DNA of 64,000 nucleotides from assembly GCF_008124885.1 (NCBI RefSeq), contig NZ_VNHX01000006.1:62001-126000 (forward strand), given 5' to 3'. A program made the translations under genes and the position numbers. Positions 62,619 through 64,000 of the stretch are shown here, one piece after another. A model generated the notes under the pieces. The model had not been told where the DNA came from. It did no database searches and saw only the letters and a program-made list of their open reading frames with translations. Source of the DNA: Sphingobacterium allocomposti (GTDB lineage: Bacteria > Bacteroidota > Bacteroidia > Sphingobacteriales > Sphingobacteriaceae). The stretch's first letter is position 1, and every line of letters starts with the position of its first letter.

Positions 62619-63572
62619 ATGAAGAAATATACTTATACAGAATCAAAAGACACACGTTCGGGGTTTGGCGCTGGTTTATTAGAAGCTGGCCGGCAGAACG
62701 AGAACGTTGTGGCGCTATGTGCAGACCTTATCGGGTCTTTAAAAATGAATGATTTCATCAAAGAATTTCCCGAGCGCTTTTTCCAGATCGGTATTGCGGA
62801 AGCCAACATGATGGGCATTGCGGCAGGTTTAACGATCGGAGGAAAGATCCCTTTCACAGGAACGTTCGCGAATTTTTCTACCGGACGCGTTTACGACCAG
62901 ATCCGTCAGTCTATCGCCTATTCGGGTAAAAACGTAAAAATCTGTGCTTCCCACGCGGGACTTACCCTCGGAGAAGATGGCGCTACGCACCAAATCCTCG
63001 AGGATATTGGATTGATGAAAATGCTACCCGGCATGACTGTTATTAACCCGTGTGATTTCAACCAGACAAAAGCTGCCACCATCGCACTTGCAGATCATGA
63101 AGGCCCCGTCTACCTACGCTTTGGCCGCCCTGTGGTTCCTAACTTCACTCCTGCCGATCAGAAGTTTGAAATTGGCAAAGCTGTTATGCTTAACGAAGGC
63201 ACCGATGTCACCATTATAGCCACCGGTCACCTCGTATGGGAAGCTATTCAGGCTGGGGAAGAACTTGAAAAATTAGGTATTCAGGCCGAAATCATCAACA
63301 TCCACACCATTAAGCCACTGGATGAAGAAGCGGTATTGGCGTCGGTGACAAAAACAGGATGCGTCGTGACGGCCGAGGAACACAACCGTCTTGGCGGGCT
63401 AGGGGACAGTGTTGCACAGCTATTAGCGACCAAACATCCGGCACCGCAGGAGTTCGTTGCGGTAAACGATAGTTTTGGCGAGTCCGGAACACCCGCTCAG
63501 CTCATGGAAAAATATGGCTTAAACGCCACTTCTATCGTTGCGGCGGCACGAAAAGTGATAACCAGAAAATAA
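62619..63572 (+). CDS. Transketolase, C-terminal subunit
   Basis: 317 residues: pyrimidine-binding domain (VVALCADLIGSLKM, the catalytic Glu region FQIGIAEANMMGIAAGL, FTGTFANFSTGRVYDQIRQS, SHAGLTLGEDGATHQ) and the C-terminal regulatory domain (VTIIATGHLVWEA, VVTAEEHNRLGGLGDSVAQ). Together with the preceding subunit it forms an active transketolase. The short gap between them, 62542-62618, contains AGATGTAAGATAAAAGATAATAG, cut here to its first part AGATGTAAGATAAAAGATAA, similar to the low-complexity text near 58851. Confidence 0.95.
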   Translation: MKKYTYTESKDTRSGFGAGLLEAGRQNENVVALCADLIGSLKMNDFIKEFPERFFQIGIAEANMMGIAAGLTIGGKIPFTGTFANFSTGRVYDQIRQSIAYSGKNVKICASHAGLTLGEDGATHQILEDIGLMKMLPGMTVINPCDFNQTKAATIALADHEGPVYLRFGRPVVPNFTPADQKFEIGKAVMLNEGTDVTIIATGHLVWEAIQAGEELEKLGIQAEIINIHTIKPLDEEAVLASVTKTGCVVTAEEHNRLGGLGDSVAQLLATKHPAPQEFVAVNDSFGESGTPAQLMEKYGLNATSIVAAARKVITRK

Positions 63573-63594
63573 GAAAGAAATCCGTAATAGACAA

Positions 63595-64000
63595 ATGGAG
63601 GATGCCCTAATCATATCAAAATTTGCGGATGAACGCACACGCGAGGAAGCGTTTGGCTATTTACTAAAAAAATACCAGCAGAAGATATACTGGCATGTAC
63701 GTCGGATGGTTATAAATCACGACGACGCCGATGATCTTGTTCAGGATATCTTCGTTAAGGTTTGGCGGAATTTGGATAAATTCAGGGAAGACTCTCAGTT
63801 GTACACTTGGCTTTACCGCATCGCTACGAACGAGTGTATTACGTTTCTTAACAAGAAAAAACAAAAGCAGAACATGTCGTTGGATGACGACAGTTCTGCT
63901 TACCTTGCCGACACCTTAGCGGAAGGCAGCTATTTCAATGGCGATAAAGCGCAAATGAAACTGCAGCAAGCCTTACTGACACTCCCCGAAAAGCAACGGC
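63595..64000 (+). CDS. RNA polymerase sigma-70 family (ECF-like) factor, 3' end missing
   Basis: ATG at 63595, 22 bp after the transketolase stop, opens a frame that reaches the window edge (135 codons). Region 2 is clear: FGYLLKKYQQKIYWHVRRMV, then the 2.2 motif DADDLVQDIFVKVWRNLDKF and LYTWLYRIATNECITFL (2.3-2.4). Region 4 has begun with ALLTLPEKQR at the edge. The layout is that of a Bacteroidetes ECF-type sigma factor. No anti-sigma partner is visible in the window, as it could lie beyond the edge. Confidence 0.9.
   Translation, partial: MEDALIISKFADERTREEAFGYLLKKYQQKIYWHVRRMVINHDDADDLVQDIFVKVWRNLDKFREDSQLYTWLYRIATNECITFLNKKKQKQNMSLDDDSSAYLADTLAEGSYFNGDKAQMKLQQALLTLPEKQR

Overview
The window looks like chromosomal DNA of a Bacteroidetes bacterium, most likely of the Sphingobacteriaceae (Pedobacter, Parapedobacter or Olivibacter type). 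The reasons are three SusC/SusD pairs, GLPGLI and DUF1573 proteins, TAnnTTTG promoter boxes, a split transketolase, and housekeeping genes (bL19, PyrG, YidC, PurB, Nfu) of Bacteroidetes character. The genus call is a guess.

Layout. 1-7994 (minus): a polysaccharide-utilization-type operon, SusC, SusD, a fasciclin-domain lipoprotein, a DUF5007 lipoprotein and a secreted HELGH metallopeptidase that runs off the left edge; there is no glycoside hydrolase. 8346-9175: non-coding DNA with a dispersed repeat, a terminator and what appears to be a decayed, ORF-less group II intron directly behind the next SusD. 9176-13749 (minus): a second SusC/SusD pair. 14236-25396 (minus): an eight-gene block for 4-hydroxyproline use: an AraC regulator, pyrroline-4-hydroxy-2-carboxylate deaminase, ketoglutarate semialdehyde dehydrogenase, hydroxyproline 2-epimerase, an FAD D-amino-acid dehydrogenase, a DUF885 peptidase, an APC permease and a DPP-IV-type peptidase. 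Together they would take collagen-like peptides to 2-oxoglutarate. 25750-28461 (plus): a large secreted DUF5695 protein. 28462-29032: terminators and repeats. 29033-33770 (minus): a third SusC/SusD pair. 34050-36479 (minus): a small lipoprotein, DUF808 and bestrophin membrane proteins.

36972-47815 is the most intriguing stretch. On the plus strand a degenerate small leader-bearing gene precedes a GLPGLI protein and an outer-membrane barrel. Convergent to it, on the minus strand, a six-gene block carries two tandem copies of an 88-residue secreted four-cysteine, proline-tailed peptide, a beta-propeller lipoprotein, a DUF1573 protein, a second propeller and another TonB-receptor-like barrel. 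Both loci pair tiny secreted products with a dedicated barrel that lacks a SusD partner.

48257-49868: a decayed ISAon1-type (ISL3 family) insertion sequence lying between a tRNA-Pro(UGG) gene and an 18-bp copy of that tRNA's 3' end. 50184-64000 is mostly housekeeping: rplS, a CBM9/GHL10 secreted pair, pyrG, yidC, an acyl-CoA dehydrogenase (minus), a highly expressed-looking 72-residue lipoprotein, a non-coding stretch with three phased palindromes, purB, an Nfu iron-sulfur protein, transketolase halves, and the start of a sigma-70 family factor cut by the right edge. All family names come from recognising sequence features by eye; no search was run.
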